In this document: one piece after another, positions 35,425-47,383 of the stretch
How the letters are laid out: each line of letters begins with the position of its first letter
Position numbering within the stretch: position 1 is the stretch's first letter
Source of the DNA: Periplaneta americana
Lineage: Eukaryota > Arthropoda > Insecta > Blattodea > Blattidae
Reading direction: 5' to 3'
Length of the DNA: 64,000 nucleotides
NCBI RefSeq assembly: GCF_040183065.1
Contig: NC_091132.1
Coordinates: 159,686,102-159,750,101 of the forward strand
Notes under the pieces: generated by a model
The model's database searches: none
What the model was told of the DNA's origin: nothing
The model's input: the letters and a program-made list of their open reading frames with translations, nothing else
Translations under genes and position numbers: made by a program

Positions 35425-35674
35425 GTTATTGGGTTATTTTACGACGCTGTATCAACATCTCAGGTTATATAGCGTCTGAATGAAATGAAGGTGATAATGC
35501 CGGTGAAATGAGTCCGGGGTCCATCATCGAAAGTTACCCAGCATTTGCTCATAATGGGTTGAGGGAAAACCCCGCAAAAAACCTGAACGAGGTAACTTGC
35601 CTCGACCGGGATTCGAACCCGGGTCACCTGGTTTTGAAGCCAAACGCGCTGACCGTTACTCCACAGGTGTGGAC
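35379..35674 (-). repeat. tRNA-derived SINE type 1 with (ATT)n tail
   Basis: Minus-strand SINE beginning GGTCCACACCTGTGGAGTAA, with its tail expanded to about 45 bp of ATT on the plus strand. The flanks AAACCATTT and AAATCATTT look like a one-mismatch target duplication inside a finger codon run (KPF|K). Confidence 0.85.
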
Positions 35675-35718
35675 CAAATCATTTAAATGCGGTGTTTGGA
35701 GCAAGTATTTCTTTGATC

Positions 35719-35946
35719 GTCGACCTGGTTGGCGAGTTGGTATAGTGCTGGCCTTCTATGCCCAAGGTTGCGGGTTCGATCCCGGGCCAGGTCGATGCAT
35801 TTAAGTGTGCTTAATTGCGACAGGTACATGTCAGTAGATATACTGGCATGTGAAAGAACTCCTGCGGGACAAAGTTCTGGCACATCCGGCGACGCTGATA
35901 TAACCTCTGAAGTTGTGAGCGTCGTTAAATAAAACACAATTAACAT
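35719..35946 (+). repeat. tRNA-derived SINE type 3, 11-bp TSD
   Basis: A tRNA-like head GACCTGGTTGGCGAGTTGGT ... GGGTTCGATCCCGGGCCAGG has complementary acceptor ends. The 3' end is GAGCGTCGTTAAATAAAACA. The duplication TTTCTTTGATC is at 35708-35718 and 35947-35957. Confidence 0.92.
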
Positions 35947-36863
35947 TTTCTTTGATCTGAGTGAATAAAAAATTCATGAATGTAAGCACAGTGACCAGAG
36001 ACCATTTCAATGTCTTTTTCTTATTCAAATAATCTAAGAACTCATTAACGCCTCCAGACGTACGAGAGACCATTTCAGTTTGGCCTTTGTAGAAAATTTT
36101 TCTCGGATATTGGAAATTTAAAAAGCCATGAGCGGATTCACACCGGTGAAACACCATTTAAACACAATCTCTGTGGAAAGTGTTTCTCGCAGCCGATTAG
36201 CTTAACAGGACATAAATGTCAACATACAAGCGACAAGCCATTGAAATGGGATGATTGTGGCAAGTGCTTTTTTCATAAGTCAGTATAAGAAGGAATCTAT
36301 TGAACCATATTGGCTAGACACCACTGAAATAGAATGCATGTGGATGGTTGTTTCTCGCAGCCAAGGAACCTGCAGAGCCAGAAATGCGGGCATACTGTTG
36401 AGACCTATTTGTGCCACGTTGTGTGTGTGGGAAGAATTTTCAGATTCGAATAAGTTAAAAAGTCATCAACGTCTGCACTCAAATATGGAACCATCAAATT
36501 TCATACTTTTATAAAAGTGTTTATGTTGTTTAACCTGAACACTCATATTCCTGGTATACAGGTGAGAAGGCGTTCCAATTCGTCATTACCTAAAAAAAAA
36601 AGGCATAGAAGTAGGCACGCTACTGAGAAACATTCAAGTTTCATGATTTTGGAAAGTGTTTCTCAATGTAGAATGGCGTATAAGTCCACAAAAAAGAAAA
36701 AAAAAACGACTATAAAGGATTCAGTAAGACATGTATGAAAAATTTTAGTTTATTAAGGTTAATAGGTTAATTTGAAATGTACCATGCTCACGCAAATAAA
36801 CTACAATTTATTCAAATGACATGTTTTTGGACTGTTTCTCTGATTTGCAATGTTTTAAACTCA

Positions 36864-37255
36864 TGTGCAGTAGTGGCAAAAAAACTGACCCTTGTGGCTG
36901 ATTTCAGAGCCTTGTTCACTCCAGAGCACGACAGACTAGTAACTAAGACTTTCGCGGTTCGAATCCTGCCTGGGAAGGAAGCTTTTTTTTTTTGTTCCTT
37001 ATTGAAATTTATTCCCAATACTTTTCGATTGCAGCGATATTTTACTACTTAAGTAACTTATTATTCCCAGAACATGAATTTTACCAGCAACCGAAAAGTA
37101 TTAGGAATAAATATGAATAAGGAACAAAGAAAAGTTTCCTTCCCAGGCAGGATTCGAGCCACGAAAGTCTTAGTTACCAGTCTATCGTGCTCTGGAGTGA
37201 ACGAGGCTCTGAAATCAGCTACAAGGGTCAGTCCAGTTTTTTTTGCCACTACTGT
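36864..37255. repeat. Inverted pair of tRNA-like repeats
   Basis: The left arm contains CTTGTTCACTCCAGAGCACG, ACTAAGACTTTCGCGGTTCG and AATCCTGCCTGGGAAGGAAG. The right arm contains CTTCCCAGGCAGGATTCGAG ... CGTGCTCTGGAGTGAACGAG. A GGTTCGAATCCTG B-box-like motif suggests tRNA ancestry. The centre is near 37050. Confidence 0.8.
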
Positions 37256-37924
37256 ATGCTTAGAAATAAAATTATTTGTTCATACATCCCACTGTCTTAG
37301 TGACTACAATACCTGGACACATAAAAATATTTAAATTACTACCACAAATATGACTGTGCCTTAACAATATCACTGCGCAGAGTAGCTTAGGCAGATATGG
37401 CTCGTGTTTTAGGCGACAAAAAATCCTCGCCCTTCATGAAATCGCATGAGAAGGGAGATAGACGGTAAAGCATTCAAATTTAAACTCTGTGGAATGTGTT
37501 TCTCTTGACTGGGAAACGCAAATCGTGAACTGCGGCGTACTGGTTTGAAAGCATTCATGAATGATGGGTGTACAAAGTGTTTGAAGTAATTTTAAAATGG
37601 AAGAGTTTGACCGTTCTGCCGAGAATCTGCTCAAAACCTATGGCCTGGGTTAGTATATTTGACATTGATGTTAATATTGTTTATATAAAGGTGACCTCTG
37701 TGTCTGAAAGAAGTATGCAGGATGCAGGTAAGGTAAAAGCACCAGTCTTCGAAACTTTAGTGGTGAAATTTCTTTATTTTGTGTATAGTTATATAACGAA
37801 ATAATTAAACTAAACAGTATCATTACATACTAAATTGTTTCAGGCTTTATAATTATTAATACTCTTTATTAATGAAGCAATAATTTTTTTTGTAACACAT
37901 GTTTATTGTACCAGTCATAGACAC

Positions 37925-38855
37925 TCAAGATTTTAGCATGTACAAGTCTTTGATACTGTCCATGTACCAGTCATTGACATTAAATACAGCTACGTCCATT
38001 GGCTGCAGTAAATGTGTCGAAATTGGAAATAGTGCAATTAAATGAATTCCATTCATCCATATGACATTCGTCATATATTCGTAGAAAGTAGGTGCACACA
38101 TCCATTCACTTTCAGATCGTCCAATCCCACAAGTTGTAGGTATACTATTTGCTATTAAACTGGGTATTCTGGCATATGAAAAGACTACCATAGGAGAAGC
38201 TAGCTTGCCAGCAGCATTAGCAGTCATGAGAACTGTAAGATCTTCTTTCTCAACTTTCCCAATATTGTATACAAATTTACTCCCTTTCTTTGTAATCACT
38301 CTTTCCCCTTAAGGCTGCAGAAAGAATACACTGTCATCAGCATTAAATACCCTATTTGGATCATCTTTAATATCCAAGATGATTTTGTCCCTTAAGATAT
38401 TTGTCAACTTCCGAAAACGAATTGCGAATTTGTTCTTCTGTCACATTTGCTGTAGAAGTCGTCATATTTTGTGCCACACGCTCACTTAATTCAGGATATC
38501 TTTTTAAAAATGATGTGTACCATTTCCTGCCTGGCCTTCCATCAGTGAATGGATTTTCTCTTTTAATTTGTTTCAAAATTTGTTCAACACTATCCAACAA
38601 AAGTTCCTTTGTTACTGGATACTGTAGACATGCTGTTGACAAAAGCCGCTGGACTAAAATCTTCTTCTCATCATCACTCATAACAGTGGCAGGTCCAAAT
38701 CTACAAGTTTTGGACTCTTCCCGTTCGTTTTATAATATAGTGTAACCCTAGGCACACCAAAACCTTTTGGCTGCAGTAGCTGTAGACCTGCCTTCCTCCA
38801 CAGCTTCTATGGCCTTAGCCATCTGATCAGAGGTAAAGTTTCGCGTACAAACCAT
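37925..38855 (-). pseudogene. Second pogo/Jerky-like transposase relic
   Basis: From 38855 the minus strand encodes a psq-type HTH (MVCTRNFTSDQMAKAIEAVE, then TATAAKRF), a CENP-B-like domain (GRPGRKWYTSFLKRYPELS ... EQIRNSFSEVDKYLKG) and part of the DDE nuclease (RVFNADDSVFFLQP, VLMTANAAGKLASPMVVFSY, EYMTNVIWMNG). The text then jumps straight to IHLIALFPISTHLLQPMDVA, so the segment that carries the second catalytic Asp in this family is deleted. Stops occur near 38790 and 38310. It is a different, more Jerky-like subfamily than the copy at 15216-18535. Confidence 0.85.
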
Positions 38856-38859
38856 ACCT

Positions 38860-39410
38860 GAAACACGATGTTCCAAATATTGACAGTTGGTGTTCCAGTG
38901 ATTGATACCATGTCGAAGATTGGTAAAACTGGTTGTATAGTAATATTTTCAAGATACACGTCCAAAATATTTTCATTATGTTCAATTTAGGAATAATTAA
39001 TGAAAATGAAGCTAATAATCTTTGTACCAATCATTGACAGTGGTGTTTCTAAAACTGGTAATAATATAATTCAATGTACCCATAACACTGAACAACAAGA
39101 ATTTTGCTCTGCTATAAATCAATATGTCCCTTATGGTTTGATGTGAGCGGAATCCGAAAATGTATCTCTTTTCTTCGTATTACGCGAGGGTTTTAAGATA
39201 TATTATGATTTCACTTTTCGATAAGCGCTCCCCCAGGAAACATCTGGAGCAGGTTGGGAGTATAAACCAAAACAAAAGCTAATACATTTTATGAGTTTAT
39301 GACTTACTTACGATTTCTTAAGGTTGTTGACATGCCATTTTGTACTTCTAATAAATAAACAGTTATTGGTCCCTTCTATTAAGTAAATTTCATACCAGTT
39401 CAAAGTGAGG
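38860..39410. other. Spacer
   Basis: No gene recognised. Confidence 0.4.
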
Positions 39411-39418
39411 TCTATGCA

Positions 39419-39861
39419 ATGAACAAACAAGGATGTGATTTTCAGTATTTAGAGGAAAAGTTTACAAGTTTGAGTGAAGACAAATTAAAAGAGGGCATTT
39501 TTATCGGTCCACCAATTCACAAAGTTATGGCTGCCCTTTCTTTGAGGAAAAACTTTCCATTACAGAAAGAATGGCATGGCGCACTTTCAAAGATTTTTGC
39601 TCAAATTTCTTTGAAAATTCTAGGGCAGAGAACTACATAGAAATTGTTGTGGAAACCATGTCAAGTGCATATGACAAAATGGAGTGTAATCTGTGTCTCA
39701 AAATACACTTTTCACATTCTCATTTGGATTTCTTTCCTCCTAACTTTGGAGCGGTAAGCAACGAGCATGGGCAAAAATTTCATCAAGAAATATCTGAAAT
39801 GGAAAGGCGATATAAAGGAAGATCATCACCCAGCATGATTGCAGACTTTTGTTCCTTGTAA
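39419..39861 (+). pseudogene. Repeat-associated conserved ORF fragment
   Basis: Two frames adjoin: first EGIFIGPPIHKVMAALSLRK, then after a frameshift near 39575 WRTFKDFCSNFFENSRAENY, NLCLKIHFSHSHLDFFPPNF, GAVSNEHGQKFHQEISEMER and GRSSPSMIADFC. I recognise this as a segment that recurs in many insect and other arthropod genomes, probably from a mobile element, but I cannot name the family. No catalytic residues can be assigned. The frameshift and isolated position mark it as a relic. Confidence 0.6.
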
Positions 39862-39909
39862 AAGACAGTCCCAGGTCTAGTTATAAACAGGAGTCATCCA
39901 GAAAATTAT

Positions 39910-41037
39910 TTTAAATGTAAGTTTAAATTCTTGCATTTTCTCATTATATGCATGAAATATTTTTATTGTTAAGTTTTAAACTATGTAACATCGTTTTTGT
40001 ATCTAGTACACATTCATCAACTATTATGAGGAATTCTGAATCCCTAGTATGTTGTAATGTGATTAGTAGCAGTGAAAAATTGAAAACAAATGAGTTTTGT
40101 CATAAAAATTCAATTCATTTTCCCGGAAAAATGGTACGTGATGGGGTAACTAGGATTTTAAATTCAGATTTAAGGCACACATATTAGTAATATTCACCTA
40201 TTTTTATTTCGGAGCAAGACAAAAAGCAAAAATTTGTTGTTCAGTATAATTGACACCACTACTATAAATCTTTCGACTTAGGTCAGGATTAAGTTTGACC
40301 TAACATATCCATTCCTTTATCATCATAGATCAACCCTTCATAATAATATTTATCAATTGGTATATCAGCCATTCCATGCTAAACTGAGCCTGGACATTAT
40401 TTTTTTAAAGTTTAGTATTTCTTTCTGGAGACTAATACTAATAAATCCTTATTATTTATATTTTACAGTAGAAATAAGTTCAACAACTTCGTTCACTGTG
40501 TATGTGTTTAATTTATGAACAAATGTAAAGTGTTCACATGCTGAACTTCAGTGTGAAAAATTATCTATGTTGACAGTCTTTGAATTGTTCCCTTTTTCAT
40601 CAATCAGCTGATCTGCTGTCATCTTATCTACAGCAGTAATTATCTTTCTCATTATAGGAATTCATTCTAAAAGTAGGTAAGGTAGATAATGAGTTTTAAT
40701 TCCATTAATGGTAACAGTTGTGTCACACCCGTCTCAAAAATTACTCTGAAGTTTATTTTATTAGTTAATAAGAAACTATAAAAGAAACAAAAGTTTGCAG
40801 AAGAGAGGCTGAGTCATTAGTCAATAGAATCTGAATATTACGTTTGCTTGATTCAGAATTAAGACATAATAAAGCTCTGGTTAATGTCTGTCATACCCGT
40901 CCTACAGAGTATGACTGAGGTTATCAAACTTTATTTACTATTGCTTATGGAAGAGTGAATTAAATTAAATTAAGTTGAATTTTGTAAGAGACTTCTGTGG
41001 TTGCATGTATTGTTGTCATATAGGCTCATTCTCACAA
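39910..41037. other. Spacer, possible flank of mobile relic
   Basis: AT-rich. TGTCACACCCGTC (40721) and TGTCATACCCGTCC (40888) recur here and again at 42549. Confidence 0.4.
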
Positions 41038-41041
41038 TTAA

Positions 41042-41380
41042 GGGGATGCGCTACTGAATTTTCTAATTTCTACATTTTAAGAGATAATGTATTGAAATTT
41101 TAACAGCATATTATGATCATGATTATGAATTAATCAAGAAAATTTCAATGATCTAAGTCAAGAAATAACTCTTTTAAAAATAAAATTTGAAAATAAGACG
41201 TTTATTTTGGAAACCGTTTTTTGGAATCTAAAACAAGAGTTTTCTATGTTTTTTATAGTGCAAATTATAGCTGAAACACAGGTTGTGGTAATGGAGCATT
41301 GGAATTTATAGCATATGAAGAGTAAAATAAAAAAACATGACATTTCTTCAAAAACGGTCATTTTTCAGTAGCACATCCTC
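41042..41380. mobile_element. TTAA-flanked MITE
   Basis: A 339-bp element between TTAA (41038-41041) and TTAA (41381-41384). Its ends are GGGGATGCGCTACTGAA and TTCAGTAGCACATCCTC, an inverted pair with one to two mismatches. It is non-coding and a different family from 16858-17521. Confidence 0.8.
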
Positions 41381-41459
41381 TTAAGCATAGTTAAAAAAAA
41401 TGAATATATTTTGTTTTTCCTCCAAAACATAAGACATTTCAAATGCTTTTCTTCTTACT

Positions 41460-42345
41460 CTTCGTATATGAATACAGAAAAGAGGGAAAAGTGAGTAATA
41501 TTAAAACAGAATTGGAGAAGGAAACTAAACGAAAATAAAGAAGCCGAAAAAGTTTACTTGTTGAAGGAAAGGGAGAGAGATAGGAAGAGGCGAGCAAATG
41601 CAAAGAAATGTTTATCTGCAGACATGAACAAACTGAAGGCCGAAGAACGTAAGGGTGCTGAAAGGTAGAAGAAAGCAGTAGGCCAAGACTGAAAATGGAA
41701 CTCCTGAGCTTGGTTCTTACAAGTGTGTGCAATCACTTGGTTTGTAAGGCAGTTAAAAGAGTGAAGAAAGTGTTCCCTACAAGACTGAGTAAAAACAGGC
41801 AGTTATTTAAAAACTTCTGGAAGAAAATCAGATGTTCCAAGTACAGTGTTCAAGAAAAGGAAGTTCACACCTGTGGAGTAACGGTTAGCGCGTCTGTCCG
41901 CGAAACCAGGTGGCCCGGATTCGATTCCCGGTTGGGGCAAGTTATCTGGTTGAGGTTTCTTCCGGGGCTTTCCCTCAACCCAAATATGAGCAAATGCTGG
42001 GTAACTTGAGGTGCTGGACCCCAGACTCATTTCATCGGCATTATCATCTTCATCTCATTCAAACGCCAAATAACCTCAGATGTTGATAAAGCGTCGTAAA
42101 ATAACCTACTAAAATAAAAAAAAAAAGAATAGGAAGAAATTTTGGAACGAGGTTCTACCAGCTGAAGATGGTGGTGAAGTTAAAATTATGTGCTTGAGAA
42201 TGTGTGACAGAGAAAACGCTCAGATTTTCGGAATAGATGAAAATGATGTCTCTTATGTTTCACATGAACAACTGATAGGTATTATTTCTGAACCAACTAT
42301 AAAAGTTACAGGAAACAAGACTCTCTTAAGTATTTTCTAGAAGTA
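41460..42345 (+). pseudogene. Lysine/arginine-rich repeat-associated ORF relic
   Basis: Plus-strand frames give ASKCKEM / RRANAKKCLSADMNKLKAEE, then GSYKCVQSLG, and in another frame AVKRVKKVFPTRLSKNRQLF. Basic coiled text followed by a GSYKC..SL...KV motif recurs in insect repeat-associated proteins I cannot name more precisely. At least two stops and a frameshift are visible, and a SINE interrupts it at 41864-42126. It may belong with the relic at 39419-39861. Confidence 0.4.
41864..42126 (+). repeat. tRNA-derived SINE type 1
   Basis: A full-length copy starting TTCACACCTGTGGAGTAACG and ending GCGTCGTAAAATAACCTACT with an A-rich tail. GGAAG flanks both sides as a short, imperfect duplication. 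Confidence 0.9.
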
Positions 42346-42349
42346 CTGA

Positions 42350-43030
42350 TGTTCTTGAACAATCTTAGAACTAAGTATTACTTCAGTTGATTTGTATGTT
42401 TATGTTTGTTGTAATGTTGTTAAAATATTTTATTACAATTACTACTATTTAATTTACTGCTCTCTAAGAACATAGGGATCATTTTTAATTTAAAATGTTA
42501 ATTATTTTCATACACAAGAAATATAAGTTCACAGTGTCCACCTGAAAAGTGTCACACCCGTCCTGTGCATAATTATTTATAAAATGTTATGATCCAGGTA
42601 TAAATGTTCAATCATTACAGGAAACATTTATAACTTTAAATAACTTTCAGTACAAAAATTCTCAAGATATTTGTTTTATTAATTTCACAGAATTTGCTTG
42701 TTTTCATTAGACGTGTTCACTGCAAGTGCATATTTTTGACACACCAGGCCTCGGACATTTATGATGCTGCTATCTTAAGTATAGTTAGAATTCTGCGACA
42801 ATAATTACACAGTAGGTGCAAGATTTAATGTATTAAACTGTGATCCAGGTATGACACTTGTAGCATGCACTGCAAAAAATCGGGTGTCAGTAAACTAGTT
42901 AAAAATGTTGGGTAGAGGGTAAATCGCAATATATCGAATGTAGAAGCTCCGCGCATGACCCCTTCCATTTTTCCCCTACTAGCTCACTAGACACTCTAGC
43001 GGGAACCAGTGGAAATAAGGGTTATGGGTG
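42350..43030. other. Spacer
   Basis: No gene recognised. It contains a third copy of the GTGTCACACCCGTCC phrase at 42549. Confidence 0.4.
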
Positions 43031-43031
43031 G

Positions 43032-43452
43032 GGTGATATCATGTTCTTTTAACTACATTCCTTAATAAATAATATTTTTTTTATATTGTGTTAGAAGAAA
43101 ATACTAATATTTCATCATTTTTTAAAAATGAATTTATTTTTTATCAGACAATCTATCAAAGTTAGAGAAGTGATCTTGCATCATATTGTAGATATGACAT
43201 GCATAAATACAAACAAAAAATTTCATCAAAGAATGTTGTATAATTTTTTAGTTTTGTGGGAAATGCTTCATCACTGCACAGTAAAATAAATTTCGAAAAA
43301 AAAAAAAAAAAATGTAAGTAATTTTTTTTTCATGTACCAGAAGAACAGTGTTTTACACATACTAATTTTCATTTTTGTACAAGATACAGTAATAGAGGGC
43401 AAAAATTTTGAATATTTCCAAAATATTACTGCTGTAAGCTGTACCTAACACC
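43032..43452. mobile_element. TTAA-type element, truncated second copy
   Basis: From ATATCATGTTCTTTTAACTA onward it follows the right two-thirds of the element at 16858-17521, ending TAAGCTGTACCTAACACC and then TTAA (43453-43456). The left terminus is absent. Confidence 0.82.
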
Positions 43453-43463
43453 TTAAACGTCTT

Positions 43464-43689
43464 GTCGACCTGGTTGGCAAGTTGGTATAGCGCTGGCCTT
43501 CTATGCCCAAGGTTGCGGGTTCGATCCCGGGCCAGGTCGATGGCATTTAAGTGTGCTTAAATGCGACAGGCTCATGTCAGTAGATTTACTGGCATGTAAA
43601 AGAACTCCTGCGGGACAAAATTCCGGCACATCCGGCGACGCTGATATAACCTCTGCAGTTGCGAGTGTCGTTAAATAAAACATAACATT
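43464..43689 (+). repeat. tRNA-derived SINE type 3, 11-bp TSD
   Basis: It begins GTCGACCTGGTTGGCAAGTT and ends GTCGTTAAATAAAACATAAC. The duplication TTAAACGTCTT is at 43453-43463 and 43690-43700, so the SINE inserted exactly at the TTAA edge of the preceding element. Confidence 0.92.
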
Positions 43690-43699
43690 TTAAACGTCT

Positions 43700-45155
43700 T
43701 ACTATGACAGTGTTTTCCTACTACATTTCACTCTTATATTTTATTATTTATAAAGTATTATATTATTACTTGAACATCAGAGACACCGGTATCAGAAATT
43801 GAAGAGGCATGTGATGAAGACGATTGAATTTAATATCATTCTTTCTTTCCTGTTTCTTAACTATCTCCTCTAAACACTAAAACCTCCCTACCGGTTTGCC
43901 AATGGTATGGAGCCCTGAAGTCTATACAGATGTAAAACCTAGAAAGAGAAATTGACTAAAAAGAAAGGATAAACATTTTGGAAATTGAAGTGGGTCCTAC
44001 AATTAATTGTCAGATCAATATACTAGTTTAATATTAGCAAAACTAATAGACTGGATGTTACAAAAACTTAGTTATTAATTTTTATGAACAGTTTATTGAG
44101 TCTCGAGTATAGAACAGCCAGCTCAAAATACATAAAATACATATCGTAATTCGAAAAGTTAACTAGAAACTTTAACATCTTAAAAACAGTGGGTGGTAAA
44201 AATAATGGGCAGGCACAATACACAGTATACTAAAATAATAACACAAAACATACCGGTATAAGAAATGAAACTTACATACAGGAGAAGTAATAGAAACAAT
44301 CACAAAAATATATTAAAAATAATATTTAGAAACAGGACGATGAAACACACTAGAACAACCAGTGAAAAGTAATGTACCTGTTTTATCATTACTGAAATCT
44401 TCTTTATTGCAAGGGTGCTGGGAACCTGAATATTGATGGAACTGTTTCTGGTTTAAGTAATTTTACTTGCACTCCGGGGACAAACTTGACACATTAATTT
44501 GTGGAATGTTTGCAACATTCAACTGTGCTTGGAAGGCAACCAATTTTCTTTTCGTGTTGCTTGGATCCATTATTTTAGGATTTCAGGGCGAGAATGCGCA
44601 AATCTCTTAAAAACTAAATGATGTAATAATTTTAATGGTCAAGATTACTTAAAGAAATTATGACTAGCTTATGCCTACACTAACGCTACGTTTTACTTTC
44701 TTTTTCTCGTAACAAAAGCAGGATAAATTTACCTACGAGACTGGATACCACTTCTCCAATTTAGTACAGAGCTCATTGCTAGTCACCGCGCCGTACCAAG
44801 CCATGTGAGACAAAAGACAATCGAAATGGTGGTAGTAAAATTCGCAACTATATTCTTAAATTTAATAAATGACTCCACTTGTCAAGTGCAAGGTTTACGG
44901 AGTATAACAGCGGTGTTTGAATACATAGAAAGAAAATGCAAATGTAATAAGATCTTATAGTAGGTTATCACAACGAAATGAAGAAAAAAAAAGGTGTGGT
45001 TCAGGGAATGTAATAGAAATGAACGACAGTAAATTTGTGGTTAATGTTCGCCAAAGCGTTAACTGCGTAATTATAACCGCAATGTCGTTTTATTTTTGGC
45101 CTAGAGAATATAATTCATATATTTTTGTACTCCATACGAGTAATATGTAAATAAA
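43700..45155. other. Spacer
   Basis: AT-rich with no recognised gene or repeat. Confidence 0.4.
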
Positions 45156-45159
45156 TTAC

Positions 45160-45880
45160 TTAGTGTTTAAAGTTAGAAATTATTTATTTCAAGTACAAGA
45201 TAATATCATTTAAATTAGTAATCTACATTGAGAATGAAATGAAATACTATGTTTAAATTTCTAAGTTATGTCAACCACATAAAATATGATAGCATTTACT
45301 ACATAATATGTAAATGAAGTTTATATTCAAACATCCTGTCACTCAGCTAATCTAACCTAACCTTGTCACATTCCTCGACCTCATGTCACTTATCTATCCC
45401 TTCATCAAACCCTTCTTACATTCTACAACCTCATGTCATTTAGCTACTCCCTCAACCAACCCACGTAATCTACTGTAATATTTATGCAAATACACGCTGG
45501 CGGAGAATAAAACATATTGGAACAAAAGATTCTTTGTTAATAAAAAATATAACAGTATCTAATGCTAACGTTAATATATCTGAAAATATTTTTAAGGAAC
45601 AATAAAATTTAATGAGAATATATTTCAAAATACTTTCAAATAAGTTAACATAATCCTGACGAGAGTTTAGGCTTATTTCAAAATAGCAACAAGTCTTATC
45701 ACTGTCCCTGTGTCTAATTTAGACTATTATATGTATCTCCTCAGTAAACTCTATCTAATCTTGTCGCTAACAGTGGTGCTATCTGTCAGTAATGTTCAAA
45801 ACGAAGGAGGTAAAGACCAGAAAAAAAAAAAAACATTCTCCTCCTAACGACACCACAGGCTAACACATGGTGTACTCTTA
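45160..45880 (+). repeat. Long direct repeat R2, copy 1
   Basis: It shares ordered phrases with 51170-51890: TTTACTACATAATATGTAAA, TCTAACCTAACCTTGTCACA, TTCCTCGACCTCATGTCA and CAGTAATGTTCA-AACG-AGG. Subsections such as CACATTCTTCGA and CCACGTAATCTACT are also repeated within each copy. The copies are about 6 kb apart in direct orientation and flank the Merlin relic. Confidence 0.7.
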
Positions 45881-45884
45881 GGCG

Positions 45885-46810
45885 GGAAGGCTTCCCCCTC
45901 TTTTTACGAAGAGCATGACGTCACGAGTCTTAGCTGAGTCAACCCATCGCATGCCGTCCAGTCATATTATTATTACCAGCAGCATTCCTTTCCCATATAT
46001 ACAAAAGATAAACACGTGAAAGTACACATTTATCGTTAATTACAATACTACCAGTGTTAAACTACACTGTCATAAAAAAGATAAGCGAAAATAATATGTT
46101 AAGCCTGCAGTAATGACAATTACAAAATCTACCCGCAAACTTTTTAAGTGAAACACGTTCGAAGTTAGAGAATTCAAAATATATTAAGTACGAGAGAATC
46201 GTTTTAGCCTTACTGAGGCAATCTTGATTTTTCGCAGAAACAGTGATTTTTCCATAGGCTTATCTGTAATCTATTCCCTAATCAAAATATTATATTTCAC
46301 CAAGTTACAAAATGATCCTCTTTTCCAGTTCCGATAATTTATCGCAGAGAACTTTTAGAAAATTATTGTTCTCACATATTTGGTATCGAGAAACGCCTAA
46401 TGAAGTTTAAATTGCTGGTGATATTTAGGTTGAGACAATGACAAGATTTTATTTGCTTGTAATGTTTCGGAACATTTTTTGATTGCATGTAAATAATAAA
46501 AGTTATCATTATCACGCGCAGTGAATAGATTTTTAGATAGGCTACTAAAGACAAGAAGAACTATTCTCAGGAAAAGTCCATTTATTCAGCCAAACTATCA
46601 TCATTAACATTTACTAAAACTTCTTTTACAGTTGTCATACTTGATTTTACGTTCTGCAAAAGTCTGTCTACACACAGCGAAACATTTGTGTTAAGGAATT
46701 TGTTAACTAACTGGTGTAAACAGCTCTACTTTTACAATAACAAATTCAGTCCAAGAACTTGACTTTGATCTTAATAACAAAGTAGATTGTGACTGAAATA
46801 AGCAAAGATG
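45885..46810. other. Spacer
   Basis: No gene recognised. Confidence 0.4.
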
Positions 46811-46813
46811 TTT

Positions 46814-47383
46814 AGATTTTCATCTACATTCATATATAATTCTATTGATATGGATTCAAAAGTAACAGTATAGAAAACAAGTTTATCACTGAAGATCTTA
46901 AAATTAATTATCTTATTTCCTAATTGAATAGCTAAGAAGGAAATATTGCTAACGACATTTTATTTCCTCTTGCAATGTTTTAAAACAAACACGTTGCACA
47001 TATTTTGTTTTATGTTTTAGTAAACACTGTTGGTTGAAAATGAACGCAGAGCCTTCAGTTTAAATTGTACAATCTAGCAGGCTGTGGGAAAATGTTACAG
47101 ATTTTAATCTACATTCATATAGATTTCTATTAATATGGATTCATAATTAACAGTATAGAAAACAAGTTTATTACTGAAGATCTTAAAATTAATTACCTTA
47201 TCTCCTAATTGAATAGCTAAGCGGAAAACGTTGCTAACGACATTTTATTTCCTCTTGCAATGTTTTAATACACACACGTTGCACATATTTTGTTTTATCT
47301 TTCAGTGAACACTGTTGGTTGAAAATGAAAGTAGAGCCTTCAATTTAAGTTGGAGTATCTAGCAGGCTGTGGGAAAATGTTAC
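46814..47383. repeat. 285-bp tandem duplication
   Basis: Copy 1 (46814-47098) and copy 2 (47099-47383) both run from AGATTTT-ATCTACATTCAT to CTAGCAGGCTGTGGGAAAAT. They are highly similar throughout with scattered substitutions. Confidence 0.92.

Larger units (their letters stand above)
35298..37560 (+). pseudogene. Relic of gene A lost zinc-finger array
   Basis: Directly after the hAT the plus strand reads NEYGKCFSDLPSLLRHQHW then KTGNKPF. After a SINE it resumes FKCGVWSKYFFD, and after a second SINE come FFSDIGNLKSHERIHTGETP, LCGKCFSQPISLTGH and DDCGKCFFH, then stops and frameshifts. Further fragments are CFSQPRNLQSQKCGHT near 36350 and FKFKLCGMCFS near 37480. Zinc ligands are replaced in several fingers (KWDDC, FGLC). 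These are decayed C2H2 units continuing the gene A array in the same strand and, at the hAT junction, the same frame. Confidence 0.82.
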
